Assembly: GCF_000152885.1 (NCBI RefSeq)
Contig: NZ_CH672403.1
Coordinates: 124,510 to 188,509, forward strand
Direction of reading: 5' to 3'
DNA: 64,000 bases
Source: Idiomarina baltica OS145
Lineage (GTDB): Bacteria > Pseudomonadota > Gammaproteobacteria > Enterobacterales > Alteromonadaceae
Shown: in pieces, positions 30,202 through 39,896 of the stretch
How the letters are laid out: each line of letters starts with the position of its first letter
How positions within the stretch are numbered: position 1 is the first letter of the stretch
Notes under the pieces: generated by a model
Database searches by the model: none
What the model saw: only the letters and a program-made list of their open reading frames with translations
What the model was told of the DNA's origin: nothing
Translations under genes and position numbers: made by a program

Positions 30202-30926
30202 AAGTCTGGGCGCATCGGGGTGCAAGCTTCGAAGCGCCCGAGAACACCCTTGCGGCATTCAGTCGAGCGATTGACAGCCATGCCTTTGGTATTGAGCTTG
30301 ACGTTTATGCCGTCGACGATGAGCGATTTGTATTCCACGACCGATACTTAGAACGCTTAACCGCTTCACCCGGGCGTTTGCTCGATTTAACTCAAGCTCA
30401 AGTTAGAGCGCTTAAGGTATTCGGTCAACAACCTATCCCCACTTTACGTGAAGCACTTGAGCATATCGCGGGGCATTGTCACGTCAATATAGAGTTAAAA
30501 GGGGATATCCCGAGCCAGTCGCTGCTTCTCGACATCGATTATGTTTTGCAACGGAAGCTGTTCAAACCTGAACAGATCCTCGTCTCTTCGTTTAATCACC
30601 ATTGGTTACAGCGCTTAAAACACCGTCGGCCAAATATCAACGTAGGTGCCTTAACCACTTGTTGCCCACTAGACTACTGTGATTTTGCATCGCGCCTTAA
30701 CGCCTACTCTGTTCATGTTGACGTTGATTTTGTCACACAGGAGTTAGTTGATGACGCACACCGACGCGCATTGGAAGTCTACGTATTTACCGTAGATGAA
30801 GGGCATGATATCGAAGAATTACATGACATGGGTGTGGACGGCATTTTTACCAACCACCCGAGTTTTGCTCAGAAAATTATTGAGGGGCTTCCCGGTATCA
30901 ACCGTTCGCCCCTCTGGCATTACTGA
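30198..30926 (+). CDS. Glycerophosphodiester phosphodiesterase
   Basis: It hydrolyses glycerophosphodiesters to glycerol-3-phosphate and an alcohol. It has 242 residues and a TIM-barrel fold. Catalytic and metal motifs are [23 protein letters not shown] and HDRYLERLT, with HVNIELKGD and VDGIFTNHP later. No signal peptide, so it is a cytoplasmic UgpQ-like form. It overlaps psd by 4 bases, which places phospholipid synthesis and breakdown in one transcript. It converges on the RND permease gene with 8 bases between stops. Confidence 0.93.
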   Translation: MKVWAHRGASFEAPENTLAAFSRAIDSHAFGIELDVYAVDDERFVFHDRYLERLTASPGRLLDLTQAQVRALKVFGQQPIPTLREALEHIAGHCHVNIELKGDIPSQSLLLDIDYVLQRKLFKPEQILVSSFNHHWLQRLKHRRPNINVGALTTCCPLDYCDFASRLNAYSVHVDVDFVTQELVDDAHRRALEVYVFTVDEGHDIEELHDMGVDGIFTNHPSFAQKIIEGLPGINRSPLWHY

Positions 30927-30934
30927 CCCACGGT

Positions 30935-33900
30935 CTAGTGACGGTGGTCAGGGTATTCCTCTTGCAATGACTCCAAACGACGTGTAATCGCCATCGGTGA
31001 TTGTGTCTTCTGTGCCATCAGCATATACAGTGCCGGTATCACAAACAGCGTTAAGAACGCCGATAACGCCACACCTGCGAAGATAACCGTACCAATCACC
31101 ATGCGGCTCTCTGAGCCCGGCCCGGTTCCCAGAATAAGCGGAACTGAACTCATTAGCGTGGTAAATGCCGTCATCACAATCGGTCGCAAACGTTGTCGCG
31201 ATGCCGTAATCACTGCATCACGGAAGGACAGCCCTGCATCCCTTAATTGGTTGGCAAATTCCACGATCAGAATACCGTTCTTCGCCGCCAAGCCAATAAG
31301 CATGACAATACCAATTTGGCTATAAATATTAATGCTGTTCCCGCTCAAATACAGGCCAATAAAAGCGCCTACAATGGCGATTGGAACAGCCAACATGATG
31401 ACCAGTGGATGAATAAAACTCTCAAACTGCGCCGCAAGTACCAAGAAGGTAATAATTAATGCGAGCCCAAAGACAAATACTATCGAGCTGCCACTCTCCT
31501 TATAAAGTTGCGACTCACCTTTGTAATCAATAGAAACATCTTCTGGAAGTTTTTTGTCGACGACGCCCTCTAGGTAGCTCAACGCTTCGCCGAGCGAATA
31601 ACCGTCGGCGAGGTTGGCTTCAATAGTGACACTACGCATACGGTTATAACGATTCAACTGAGATGAAGTCGCCCGCTCGCTCACTTTCACCACATTAGAT
31701 AGTGGGATCAGTTCGCCGCTTTTGCCTGACCGAACATAAATGTTGTCGATAGCACTTGGGCTGCGATAGTCAGCTTTTTCACCCTCGAGCATGACATAGT
31801 ATTCTTCGCCACGGTCAAGATAAGTCGTTACCCGACGTTGACCTAAAATCGATTGCAACGTGATACCGATATCTTCAACCGAGACACCGAGATCGGCAGC
31901 TCTCACTTCATCAACTTCGATTAATAGTTGTGGCAAAGTCTCTTTATAATCACTATCAACCTCAACTAAACCCGGGTTCTTAGCGGCTTCCTCAATCACA
32001 ATATCGCGATACTCAGCCAGCTTTTCGTAGGTATTACCTTGCAGTACAAACTGCACGGGACGACCACCGCCACCGCTAATACCACTGCGCATAAAGGCAA
32101 ACGCCTGTACGCCGACGACTTGGTTGAGCTTTTTACGCATCTCTTCCATGAGTTCAAAAGTCGACCAGTCACGTTCCTCAAAAGGAATTGCGCCAACAAT
32201 CGCGATCCCCGCTGAGTTCCCCCAGCCCGGCGCCCTGACGATGACGCGATCAATTTTGTTCTGATCGATATAGGGTAGAAGGATTTGTTCGATTTCATCC
32301 ATATGTCGCGAATTAGATTCAAAGCTAGCGCCCTCGGCACCTTTGATACTAATGTAGAAAGTACCGCGATCCTCCGGTGGTGCGAATTCTTGTGGTACAA
32401 ATTGCATTGCGCCGTAACTCACCACGCCACTTAAAACGACCAGTATCAATGCCAAACTCGGGCGTTTGATGCTACCTTCTAAGACTGTTGTATATTTCGC
32501 TTCAAGCCATTTGAAAAAGCGGTCAAATGCTATACCAAACTTACTGGTCCGTTCTTTCTTATGTAAGATTTTCGAGCCTAGCATGGGCGTCAGAGTAAGC
32601 GCTGCAATACTCGAGAACGCCACAGCCGCCGCAATGGCTAGAGCAAATTCGGTGAACAACTTACCTATATTGCCTTCCAAGAACGCCAAGGGTACGAATA
32701 CTGAAATCAGCACAAGCGTTGTCGCAATGACCGCAAAGCCGACTTCTCGAGCACCTCGATAAGCTGCCAGTAAGGGGGGCTCTCCTTCTTCGACCCGACG
32801 ATAGATATTCTCTAGCACCACGATCGAGTCATCAACCACAAGCCCGATTGCGAGCACGAGTGCCAGCAAGGTCAATAAGTTAATCGAGAATCCGAGTGAA
32901 AACAGCACAATATACGAAGCAATAATAGCCACAGGGACCGTTAACGCGGGGATAATGGTCGCTCGTATATTGCCTAAGAATAGATAAATAACCACTACAA
33001 CCAATGCCATCGCGATGAGTAGTGTGTTATACACTTCATCAATCGAGCCTTTAATGAAAATAGACGAGTCGTAACTTGTGGCTAAGTACATGGTTTCTGG
33101 TAGTGTTTTTTCTAACACTTCCATTTCCTCGCGCACATTCTCTACGACACTCAGGGTGTTGGCTTTGGATTGTTTAATGATGCCGATACCGACCATATTG
33201 ACGCCATTACCACGGAAATCAGTTTTGTCGTCCTCAGCGCCAAGCTCAACACGCGCAACCTCACCCAACCTCACTAAATAACCGTCATCACCCTGACGAA
33301 TCACTAAGTTTCGGAAGTCGTCCTCAGATAAATAGGCACGTGCCATACGCACAGAAAATTCGCGCTCGGTCGATTCAACTTCGCCCGCCGGTAACTCAAT
33401 ATTTTCCTCACGTAGGCGGCTGACGATATCCGTCACGGTGATTTGACGTGCAGCCATCGCGTCGCGATCAAGCCAAACCCGCATTGCATAGCGACGGTCA
33501 CCACCGATGCGCACGCGCGCAACGCCATCGACAACAGCGAGACGATCCACAATATAACGCTCTGCATAATCGGTCAGTTCGAGTATCGACATACTCTCAC
33601 TACGCAAGTTATACCAAACCACTGTTGTTTCATCCGAAGACGCTTTTGAAACCTCGGGGGGATCGGACTCCTCAGGCAAATTATCAAGTGCGCGTGATAC
33701 CCGTTCACGCACATCATTGGAGGCTGCATCAATATCACGTGAAAGCGTGAATTCAATACTAATCGACGAGTTCCCTGGACGACTGCGTGACGAGATATTT
33801 TTTATTCCCTCAATGCCACTGATGCGTTCTTCGATAAGTTGCGTGACTTGCGTCTCTACAACTTCAGCACTCGCGCCTGGGTAGTCTGTGCTGATGGTTA

Positions 33901-34033
33901 CCACAGGCGCATCAATATCCGGAAACTCTCGTAACGGAAGCATTGTGAAAGCAACAATACCGAAAATAATTAACAGTACATTGACGACGGTGGCAAAGAC
34001 TGGGCGTTTTACTGATACATCAGATAACAACAT
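30935..34033 (-). CDS. RND-family efflux pump permease (AcrB/MexB-like)
   Basis: This proton-driven inner-membrane exporter has 1032 residues and twelve transmembrane helices with two large periplasmic loops. The N terminus (SVKRPVFATVVNVLLIIFG) and helix 4 motif (GLVVDDSIVVLENIYRRVEEG), with the two adjacent Asp residues of the proton relay, are clear. LREFPDIDAPVV marks the first porter subdomain. It belongs to the HAE-1 group of drug/amphiphile pumps; the substrate cannot be read from sequence. The fusion-protein gene is 3 bases upstream. No outer-membrane channel gene is adjacent. Confidence 0.95.
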   Translation of the reverse strand: MLLSDVSVKRPVFATVVNVLLIIFGIVAFTMLPLREFPDIDAPVVTISTDYPGASAEVVETQVTQLIEERISGIEGIKNISSRSRPGNSSISIEFTLSRDIDAASNDVRERVSRALDNLPEESDPPEVSKASSDETTVVWYNLRSESMSILELTDYAERYIVDRLAVVDGVARVRIGGDRRYAMRVWLDRDAMAARQITVTDIVSRLREENIELPAGEVESTEREFSVRMARAYLSEDDFRNLVIRQGDDGYLVRLGEVARVELGAEDDKTDFRGNGVNMVGIGIIKQSKANTLSVVENVREEMEVLEKTLPETMYLATSYDSSIFIKGSIDEVYNTLLIAMALVVVVIYLFLGNIRATIIPALTVPVAIIASYIVLFSLGFSINLLTLLALVLAIGLVVDDSIVVLENIYRRVEEGEPPLLAAYRGAREVGFAVIATTLVLISVFVPLAFLEGNIGKLFTEFALAIAAAVAFSSIAALTLTPMLGSKILHKKERTSKFGIAFDRFFKWLEAKYTTVLEGSIKRPSLALILVVLSGVVSYGAMQFVPQEFAPPEDRGTFYISIKGAEGASFESNSRHMDEIEQILLPYIDQNKIDRVIVRAPGWGNSAGIAIVGAIPFEERDWSTFELMEEMRKKLNQVVGVQAFAFMRSGISGGGGRPVQFVLQGNTYEKLAEYRDIVIEEAAKNPGLVEVDSDYKETLPQLLIEVDEVRAADLGVSVEDIGITLQSILGQRRVTTYLDRGEEYYVMLEGEKADYRSPSAIDNIYVRSGKSGELIPLSNVVKVSERATSSQLNRYNRMRSVTIEANLADGYSLGEALSYLEGVVDKKLPEDVSIDYKGESQLYKESGSSIVFVFGLALIITFLVLAAQFESFIHPLVIMLAVPIAIVGAFIGLYLSGNSINIYSQIGIVMLIGLAAKNGILIVEFANQLRDAGLSFRDAVITASRQRLRPIVMTAFTTLMSSVPLILGTGPGSESRMVIGTVIFAGVALSAFLTLFVIPALYMLMAQKTQSPMAITRRLESLQEEYPDHRH

Positions 34034-34036
34034 GCC

Positions 34037-35092
34037 CTAGTCCTCCCTTACATCGACAGGAATACCATCACGCAGGCGCACTAAACCTTCAACGATGACC
34101 TCGTCACCAGGCTTCAGTCCTTGTGTGATCTCGACTACGCCCGGCTTACGGCGACCGATGCTGACTTCCACCTGTTTAGCGCGATTATCCGGTGTTAGAA
34201 CAAACACATATTGACGGTTCTGAATCGGCAGTAACGCTTTTTCAGGGAGTATTAAAGCCTCATCAATGCTACGTAACAAGGTAATTTGCAACAACATACC
34301 TGGGCGTAAGCGTTCATCATCATTGGCTAGTTTGGCACGAACACGCACTGACCGAGTGACAGGATCGATGCGTGAATCAATACTGGTAATGCGTCCGCGG
34401 AACTGCTCGCCGGGATACGCTCGGTTTCGAGCGATCACTTCCTGGTCAACGGCGAGGCTAGCGAAATACCGTTCTGGAACACTGAAGTCCACTTTAATGG
34501 GCGAGATGTCATCTAAAGTTGTAAAGGTATCTCCAGGCGCAACTAGAGCACCTGGACTCACTTCACGAATTCCCACACGACCTGTAAACGGCGCATAGAT
34601 CTTCATTTCCGCTAAGGTAGCTTCGGCTACTTCAAGTTCTGCCTGTAAGCGATTAACTTCAACATGTTGCTCCTCGACCTGCTGTTGTGACGCTGCATTT
34701 TGACGACGCAGAGAGGTTAAACGGTCAAGTTGACGCTGGGCTTCGTTGAGACTGAACTGTAGCTGCTGTACGCGAGCCACTTCTTTACGCGCATTAAGCT
34801 CAGCCAGTAGTTGACCTTTCTCGACACGATCACCGCTATCAAAATAAATTGCATCCACGATATCTTGTGTTTGCGAAGTGATTTCAACGGTCTCATTAGC
34901 TTGGGCTGTACCCAAGGCCTCAATCACATCGCGGTACTCACTCATCGAGACAACTTGTGTCTTTACGGGAACACTCGGTTGCGATTGTTCCTCCACTTGC
35001 TTCGCGGGTGGAAATGCAAAAAAATAAATCGCCAGTGCAATTAAGGCGATAACAACAAGGGTAATTGGATTAATCCAATTGCGGCGCGCCAT
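34037..35092 (-). CDS. RND efflux periplasmic adaptor subunit
   Basis: The protein has 351 residues. An N-terminal membrane anchor (ITLVVIALIALAIYFFAF) is followed by barrel-sandwich halves (SGDRVEKGQLLAELN and YAPFTGRVGIREVSPGALV) around a coiled-coil hairpin (about 105-160), then beta-barrel and membrane-proximal domains. It connects the downstream permease to a TolC-type channel encoded elsewhere. It is the first gene of the pair and lies downstream of the hemE terminator, so it must have its own promoter in the short region 35093-35143. Confidence 0.94.
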   Translation of the reverse strand: MARRNWINPITLVVIALIALAIYFFAFPPAKQVEEQSQPSVPVKTQVVSMSEYRDVIEALGTAQANETVEITSQTQDIVDAIYFDSGDRVEKGQLLAELNARKEVARVQQLQFSLNEAQRQLDRLTSLRRQNAASQQQVEEQHVEVNRLQAELEVAEATLAEMKIYAPFTGRVGIREVSPGALVAPGDTFTTLDDISPIKVDFSVPERYFASLAVDQEVIARNRAYPGEQFRGRITSIDSRIDPVTRSVRVRAKLANDDERLRPGMLLQITLLRSIDEALILPEKALLPIQNRQYVFVLTPDNRAKQVEVSIGRRKPGVVEITQGLKPGDEVIVEGLVRLRDGIPVDVRED

Positions 35093-35134
35093 ACAATAAC
35101 CTCGAGAAAAACAACATCATAATAAGGTCTATTG

Positions 35135-35162
35135 TATGAAAAACACCGCCCATTGGGCGGTG
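35135..35162 (-). terminator. Rho-independent terminator of hemE
   Basis: CACCGCCC-ATT-GGGCGGTG (35144-35162) is a perfect GC-rich stem, followed on the minus strand by TTTTTCATAC. It lies about 55 bases after the hemE stop. Confidence 0.8.
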
Positions 35163-35216
35163 CATCTAACGAGTTTGAACGTGAGTTAATCGCAAATGTT
35201 TCAAAACATGTTCGAT

Positions 35217-36287
35217 TTAGCGGTGATATTTGGGGCTGTGCTTATGAACCGCTTCTATAAATGCCCCCGCGTGGTCCGGGTTCACTTCTGGATGAATCCC
35301 ATGACCCAAGTTAAATACGTGACCACTTCCTTCACCATAACTCTCTAAAATCAACTGAACTTCTTCTTCGATACGTTGTGGAGAAGCATATAACACGGAT
35401 GGATCCATATTACCTTGCAAAGCAACCTGATCGCCAACGCGCGCACGAGCATCCGACAAATCAGTGGTCCAGTCTACGCCTAAACCATCAGCGCCCGCTT
35501 GTGCCATCGCCTCTAGCCACTGCCCACCGTTTTTAGTAAATAGGGTGACAGGTACATGGTTTCCATCCTGCTCACGAATCAAACCAGCGACGATTTTTTC
35601 CATGTATGCCAGTGAAAATTGCTTATAGTCCCGTGGTGATAACACGCCACCCCAGGTATCAAAAATCATCACTGCTTGTGCGCCCGCGTTAATCTGCGCA
35701 TTGAGGTAGTCAATAACCGAGTCGGCCAAAACGTTGAGTACATGATGCATGAGCTCAGGTTCAGCAAACAGCATCTGCTTAACTTTAGAGAAGTTTTTAG
35801 TGCTGCCGCCCTCAACCATATAGGTCGCTAACGTCCAAGGACTGCCAGAGAAACCGATTAAGGGTACTTTTCCATCCAGTTCCTGACGAATGAGACTCAC
35901 TGCATCGGTCACATAACGCAGTTCATCACTCATATCCGGTACAGTAAGTCCCTTTACGTCTGCCTCAGTGCGCAACGGACGCGAGAATTTGGGACCTTCA
36001 CCTTTTTCAAAGTAAAGACCAAGCCCCATCGCGTCTGGAATCGTTAAGATATCACTAAACAGGATAGCCGCATCGAGATCAAAGCGCCGCAGTGGCTGCA
36101 ATGTCACCTCGCAGGCGAGCTCGGTATTTTTGCACAGCGACATAAAGTCACCCGCTTCAGCCCGAGTTGCTTTATATTCAGGCAAGTAACGGCCCGCTTG
36201 GCGCATCATCCAAATCGGTGTTCTATCAACCGGCTGTTTCTGCAATGCTCTCAGATAACGATCATTTTTTAACTCGGGCTTTCTCAT
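35217..36287 (-). CDS. hemE: Uroporphyrinogen decarboxylase
   Basis: It converts uroporphyrinogen III to coproporphyrinogen III in haem synthesis. It has 356 residues. The signature [15 protein letters not shown] is at about residues 26-40, and [17 protein letters not shown] and [14 protein letters not shown] are conserved. The ATG at 36287 is preferred to 36302, because GGAAGA stands before it and the family begins [15 protein letters not shown]. It follows nudC on the same strand by 35 bases, the nudC-hemE order seen in E. coli. Confidence 0.97.
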   Translation of the reverse strand: MRKPELKNDRYLRALQKQPVDRTPIWMMRQAGRYLPEYKATRAEAGDFMSLCKNTELACEVTLQPLRRFDLDAAILFSDILTIPDAMGLGLYFEKGEGPKFSRPLRTEADVKGLTVPDMSDELRYVTDAVSLIRQELDGKVPLIGFSGSPWTLATYMVEGGSTKNFSKVKQMLFAEPELMHHVLNVLADSVIDYLNAQINAGAQAVMIFDTWGGVLSPRDYKQFSLAYMEKIVAGLIREQDGNHVPVTLFTKNGGQWLEAMAQAGADGLGVDWTTDLSDARARVGDQVALQGNMDPSVLYASPQRIEEEVQLILESYGEGSGHVFNLGHGIHPEVNPDHAGAFIEAVHKHSPKYHR

Positions 36288-36322
36288 AACGTCTTCCAAC
36301 ATCCAATTTATTGGTTATTTTA

Positions 36323-37132
36323 TCACTCTTGCTGTGCCTTGCCGATAGCGATTTCAATCAAACGATGCGCAATCGTGCCTTCGGGTGGCGTGTCGGGTAA
36401 GTCATCAATAGCAAACCAGTCACCCGCTTCGAGTTCCACAGGGTCAATGTGTAAATCGCCCGACTGCCATTGTGCAGTGAATCCCATCATCAATGAGTGT
36501 GGAAACGGCCACGGCTGGCTCAGTTGGTACTCGATATCACAGACTTCAATACCTGCTTCCTCGTGCACCTCTCGCGCTAATGCTTGTTCGAGCGACTCGC
36601 CTGGCTCCACAAAGCCCGCCAAAACAGAATAAACGCCTTGTTTATGCCGCTTACCTCGGGCTAGTAACAACGCATTCTCTTTTCTTATCGCTACAATGAT
36701 GCACGGCGAAACGCGCGGATAACACCGGTGGTTACACTGCTGACAATGCATGGCGAGTTCCCAGTCCACCGCTTGCATGCGCGCCCCACAACGACCGCAA
36801 AACCGATGCTGGTTGAGAAAGTCCATTACCTGACGCGCCCGACCCGCCATCGCAAACTGCTCTTCATCATGCACAGAAAGTAAGCTACGTAGTGGCACAA
36901 ACTCACCGCCTACAAAAGCAGGATCATTAAGGTCAGCCACAATAAGGTAACATGGTCGCTCTCTCAACTCGCCTAAATAGACCACTGTATATTGAGACAG
37001 ATCAGGAAAGTTCAGTGATGCCATCGCTCCCGATGGAACGTTGCCATTCTCAGTTACGAAAACATCACCAGCCGAGCAAATAAACCAACGTGCGGGTTCG
37101 TCTTTCGATGGTTTTACATAAGGCTTAACCAC
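36323..37132 (-). CDS. nudC: NAD-capped RNA hydrolase / NADH pyrophosphatase NudC
   Basis: It removes NAD caps from RNA and hydrolyses NADH. It has 269 residues from the GTG at 37132, which has AAGGAG seven bases upstream; an ATG at 37180 (AAAGGTG upstream) would give 285 residues and cannot be excluded. The zinc ribbon has C-x2-C (CGRCG) and C-x2-C (CQQCN). The Nudix box is GFVEPGESLEQALAREVHEE, and SQPWPFPHSLM is the NADH-specificity motif. It diverges from rsd and precedes hemE. Confidence 0.94.
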   Translation of the reverse strand: MVKPYVKPSKDEPARWFICSAGDVFVTENGNVPSGAMASLNFPDLSQYTVVYLGELRERPCYLIVADLNDPAFVGGEFVPLRSLLSVHDEEQFAMAGRARQVMDFLNQHRFCGRCGARMQAVDWELAMHCQQCNHRCYPRVSPCIIVAIRKENALLLARGKRHKQGVYSVLAGFVEPGESLEQALAREVHEEAGIEVCDIEYQLSQPWPFPHSLMMGFTAQWQSGDLHIDPVELEAGDWFAIDDLPDTPPEGTIAHRLIEIAIGKAQQE

Positions 37133-37225
37133 GTTACACTCCTTAGAGTAAAGATCGCCAATTTTGATTGAGAAAAGCATTCGACACCTTTACAGTATGT
37201 CGAAGATCTCATTTCGGAGAACCCC

Positions 37226-37696
37226 ATGTTAAAGAAAAGTGAGGAAGCACGCCAGCGTTGGGGCGGAGCTCATGACAGCATTGACCAATGGTTAACTGAA
37301 CGACAAGACCTTCTCGTTAACTATTTTAAGCTAGCCGCCCTTCCTCCCTATGAAGGTGTACGCAACGGCTTACCTGATGTCACTGACATTCGTGATTTCT
37401 GTGGTCAATTAGTCGACTACGTATCGAGTGGTCATTTTGAAATATATGAACAATTGATGAAGCAAGCGAGAGAGAATAAGCAACCCCTCGAAGCCTTGTT
37501 AGAACAAGTATTTCCACTCATCAGCGATACCACCGAAATCGCTTTAGACTTTAATGATAATTACGGTGAAATTGATTCAAATAATCATCTAAATCAATTT
37601 GATCGTGATCTATCAGCACTTGGTGAAGCCATTGAATTGCGAATGGAATTTGAAGACCAGTTACTACATCACTTAGAAAAACACGAAGCGCTATAA
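37226..37696 (+). CDS. rsd: Regulator of sigma D (Rsd)
   Basis: This anti-sigma factor binds the housekeeping sigma factor in stationary phase and in E. coli also stimulates SpoT. The all-helical protein has 156 residues (E. coli 158). WLTERQDLLVNYFKLAALPP and FCGQLVDYVSSGHFEIYEQL are family motifs. It is divergent from nudC-hemE, as in E. coli, and ends at a very strong bidirectional terminator. Confidence 0.93.
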   Translation: MLKKSEEARQRWGGAHDSIDQWLTERQDLLVNYFKLAALPPYEGVRNGLPDVTDIRDFCGQLVDYVSSGHFEIYEQLMKQARENKQPLEALLEQVFPLISDTTEIALDFNDNYGEIDSNNHLNQFDRDLSALGEAIELRMEFEDQLLHHLEKHEAL

Positions 37697-37713
37697 ATGA
37701 TCGATGAACAATA

Positions 37714-37741
37714 AAAAACGGCCGCAATTGCGGCCGTTTTT
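37714..37741 (+). terminator. Bidirectional terminator between rsd and the FKBP gene
   Basis: AAAAACGGCCGCAA and its exact complement form a perfect 28-base palindrome with A and T runs at each end. It serves rsd on the plus strand and the FKBP-type gene on the minus strand. Confidence 0.92.
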
Positions 37742-37757
37742 GTATGTAAGTGACAAC

Positions 37758-38513
37758 TTACTGTTGAGTCTCAGATTTATCAGACTCTGGCTTATCTTTC
37801 ACGTCCAATAGTTCAACAGTGAAGATTAACGTTGAATTAGGTGGAATTTGACCACCCACTTCGCGATCACCGTAAGCTAGCTCTGCCGGAATAACAAAGC
37901 GATATTTTGCACCCTCTTTCATCAATTGCAGGCCTTCAGTCCAGCCTGGGATCACACGATTAAGTGGAAAGACTGTCGGTTCGCCACGCTCATACGAGCT
38001 ATCAAATACTTCGCCATTGACTAAAGTGCCTTCATAGTGGACTTCTACAATGTCGTCTTCACTAGGGCTATCACCTTCACCCGCTTCAATCACTTCGTAT
38101 TGAAGACCCGATTCGGTTACCTTAACGCCATCTTTTTTAGCATTTTCTTCTTGGAACGCTTTGCCTTCTTTCGCCGCTTTGCTACCTAATACATTCTTGC
38201 GTTGTTCCATCACTTTTGAACGTAAGTCATTCAGTAGTTTGTCAGCTTCTTCGTCAGATAATTTATTTTCACCTTTGACGGCATCAACAAAACCCGCAAT
38301 CACGAGTTGACGGTCAAGCATCACTTCTGCTTTTTCCTGATCATCAAGGTTACGAGCAACAAAACTACCCACTGACGAACCTAGCGCATAAGCTTGCTTT
38401 TCTTGTTCTGATTCGAGTTTCTTCTGGCTAACAGGATACGGTTCTTGCTGCGAACATGCAGTAATAGCCAGCGCAATAGCCGATAGCGCTAGAGGTTTCA
38501 TCATTCGGTTCAT
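37758..38513 (-). CDS. FKBP-type peptidyl-prolyl isomerase, FkpA-like lipoprotein
   Basis: The protein has 251 residues. The signal peptide ends in a lipobox (ITACSQ), so it is probably membrane-anchored, unlike soluble periplasmic FkpA of E. coli. An N-terminal dimerisation region (about 25-125) precedes a C-terminal FKBP domain with VEVHYEGTLVNGEVFDSSYERG and LIFTVELLDV, which contain the prolyl-isomerase pocket. The ATG at 38513 is chosen because GGAG stands seven bases upstream. It is near slyX, echoing the fkpA-slyX neighbourhood of enterobacteria. Confidence 0.93.
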   Translation of the reverse strand: MNRMMKPLALSAIALAITACSQQEPYPVSQKKLESEQEKQAYALGSSVGSFVARNLDDQEKAEVMLDRQLVIAGFVDAVKGENKLSDEEADKLLNDLRSKVMEQRKNVLGSKAAKEGKAFQEENAKKDGVKVTESGLQYEVIEAGEGDSPSEDDIVEVHYEGTLVNGEVFDSSYERGEPTVFPLNRVIPGWTEGLQLMKEGAKYRFVIPAELAYGDREVGGQIPPNSTLIFTVELLDVKDKPESDKSETQQ

Positions 38514-38608
38514 CTTTTTCTCCAATTAACATCCCGTAAAGTAATTGACTATGCCATAATCAAATTGTTCGGTCAGCCCCATACTACACAACACCATAAG
38601 GCTTGCCC

Positions 38609-39610
38609 ATGAATATTAAACAAAACGTCGTATTCAGTCTTGGTCTTGTAATCAGCATGCTGCTATTTGGATGCACGCCAGCACCCGAGCAGATACATAA
38701 AAAAGCCCATTCCGAAGCTGGCACATACGTGGCAGACATCGCCGATGATGGCTCCTTTAGTGTCGTCGCGACTGACAGTAACGGCGTCTTATTATGGCCA
38801 CGCTACGCGAATGATGCCAAGTATCAATGGCGCCAAGATGATGCTGATGTGTCACAAATAATTGCCGTCGATATTAGCGCCGATGGCGCAACTGTAGCCG
38901 CGGCAAGTCGTAAGGCATTTAGCCTTTGGGACGTTGATAAAGGAACTAACATAGGTTATTGGCAATCAAGCGGAGCGGACATTAACAATATTGCCGTCTC
39001 TAATAACGGCTCCACCATCGTACTTGGGCTAAACAACGGTACTCAGATCGCATTTAATCCGCAGTCGGGTCGACGTCTTGAGTTTTACGGTCATCAAAGC
39101 TCAATCACTGACTTGGTCATTACACCCAATGGTCGCTATGCCTTGAGCGGAAGTACCGATCAAACAGCCATTCTGTGGTCAACTGAGTCTGGACAACCCA
39201 TACATCAATGGCAGCATGAGACTCGCTTAACAAAGGTGGCATTAGACAGCGGTGGACGCTATGCCCTCACCGCTGGGAGTTTAGATAAAGCCTATATCTG
39301 GGATGTAAACTCCGGTGAGCAAGTAAAGCAACTCGATATCATCGAGCGTGTTAGAATATTTAGTAGTGCACGTTTCAGTCAGTCAGGTAAATTTTTAATT
39401 ACCGGCTCGCCGTCTCGTCAAATCACACTTTGGCGTACTAAAACCGGCGAAGAACTTAGGACGTGGAACGTTGAGTTACGCGATAGCCATCGACCTAATA
39501 ATGCCGTGGTATTATCAACCTGGCTTAACGAGAGTACCGGCATGGTCATGAGTGAGAGCTCCGCAGGCTATGGCGAATGGTGGCAACTAGAACCTAACTG
39601 GCAGCAGTAA
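38609..39610 (+). CDS. WD40-repeat lipoprotein
   Basis: The protein has 333 residues. The signal peptide ends in a lipobox (LLFGCT). The rest reads as six or seven beta-propeller blades, each about 40 residues and ending in W-x-hydrophobic dipeptides such as SLWDV, ILWST, YIWDV and TLWRT, with GH before strand turns (FYGHQSSITDLVI). Such propellers are scaffolds for protein binding; the partner is unknown. The ATG at 38609 has AAGG upstream. It lies 1 base before slyX and is divergent from the FKBP lipoprotein gene. Confidence 0.85.
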   Translation: MNIKQNVVFSLGLVISMLLFGCTPAPEQIHKKAHSEAGTYVADIADDGSFSVVATDSNGVLLWPRYANDAKYQWRQDDADVSQIIAVDISADGATVAAASRKAFSLWDVDKGTNIGYWQSSGADINNIAVSNNGSTIVLGLNNGTQIAFNPQSGRRLEFYGHQSSITDLVITPNGRYALSGSTDQTAILWSTESGQPIHQWQHETRLTKVALDSGGRYALTAGSLDKAYIWDVNSGEQVKQLDIIERVRIFSSARFSQSGKFLITGSPSRQITLWRTKTGEELRTWNVELRDSHRPNNAVVLSTWLNESTGMVMSESSAGYGEWWQLEPNWQQ

Positions 39611-39611
39611 T

Positions 39612-39842
39612 ATGAGTGAAGAAGAACGCTTACAAAGTAGAATTGATAATTTGGAATCACAATTAGCATTCCAAGAAGATGTCATTGACGCGCTGAATCA
39701 GCGCGTCACTGATCACAACCGCGAGCTTGCAGAGGTAGCGCGGCGCATGAAGTATTTAGGCGAACGATTAAGACAAGTGCAAGACAGTCAATCATCACCT
39801 GATGCGGATCCGAGTGTTGAGCCTCCACCGCCACATTATTGA
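39612..39842 (+). CDS. slyX: SlyX family protein
   Basis: This small coiled-coil protein of 76 residues has no assigned biochemical function. IDNLESQLAFQEDVIDALN and a helix of heptads fill the first 55 residues, and the tail is Pro-rich (EPPPPHY), as usual in the family. It follows the WD40 lipoprotein gene by one base and likely shares its transcript. Confidence 0.92.
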   Translation: MSEEERLQSRIDNLESQLAFQEDVIDALNQRVTDHNRELAEVARRMKYLGERLRQVQDSQSSPDADPSVEPPPPHY

Positions 39843-39896
39843 TCGTGACGCGGTTATCCGCTATAACAGATGTTCACTCATTGTTAATAGGTTTTT

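Noticed and set aside
30024-30338. Antisense frame across the psd and phosphodiesterase junction
   Set aside because: Both plus-strand genes are recognisable and overlap normally. The antisense frame shows no motif or ribosome site.
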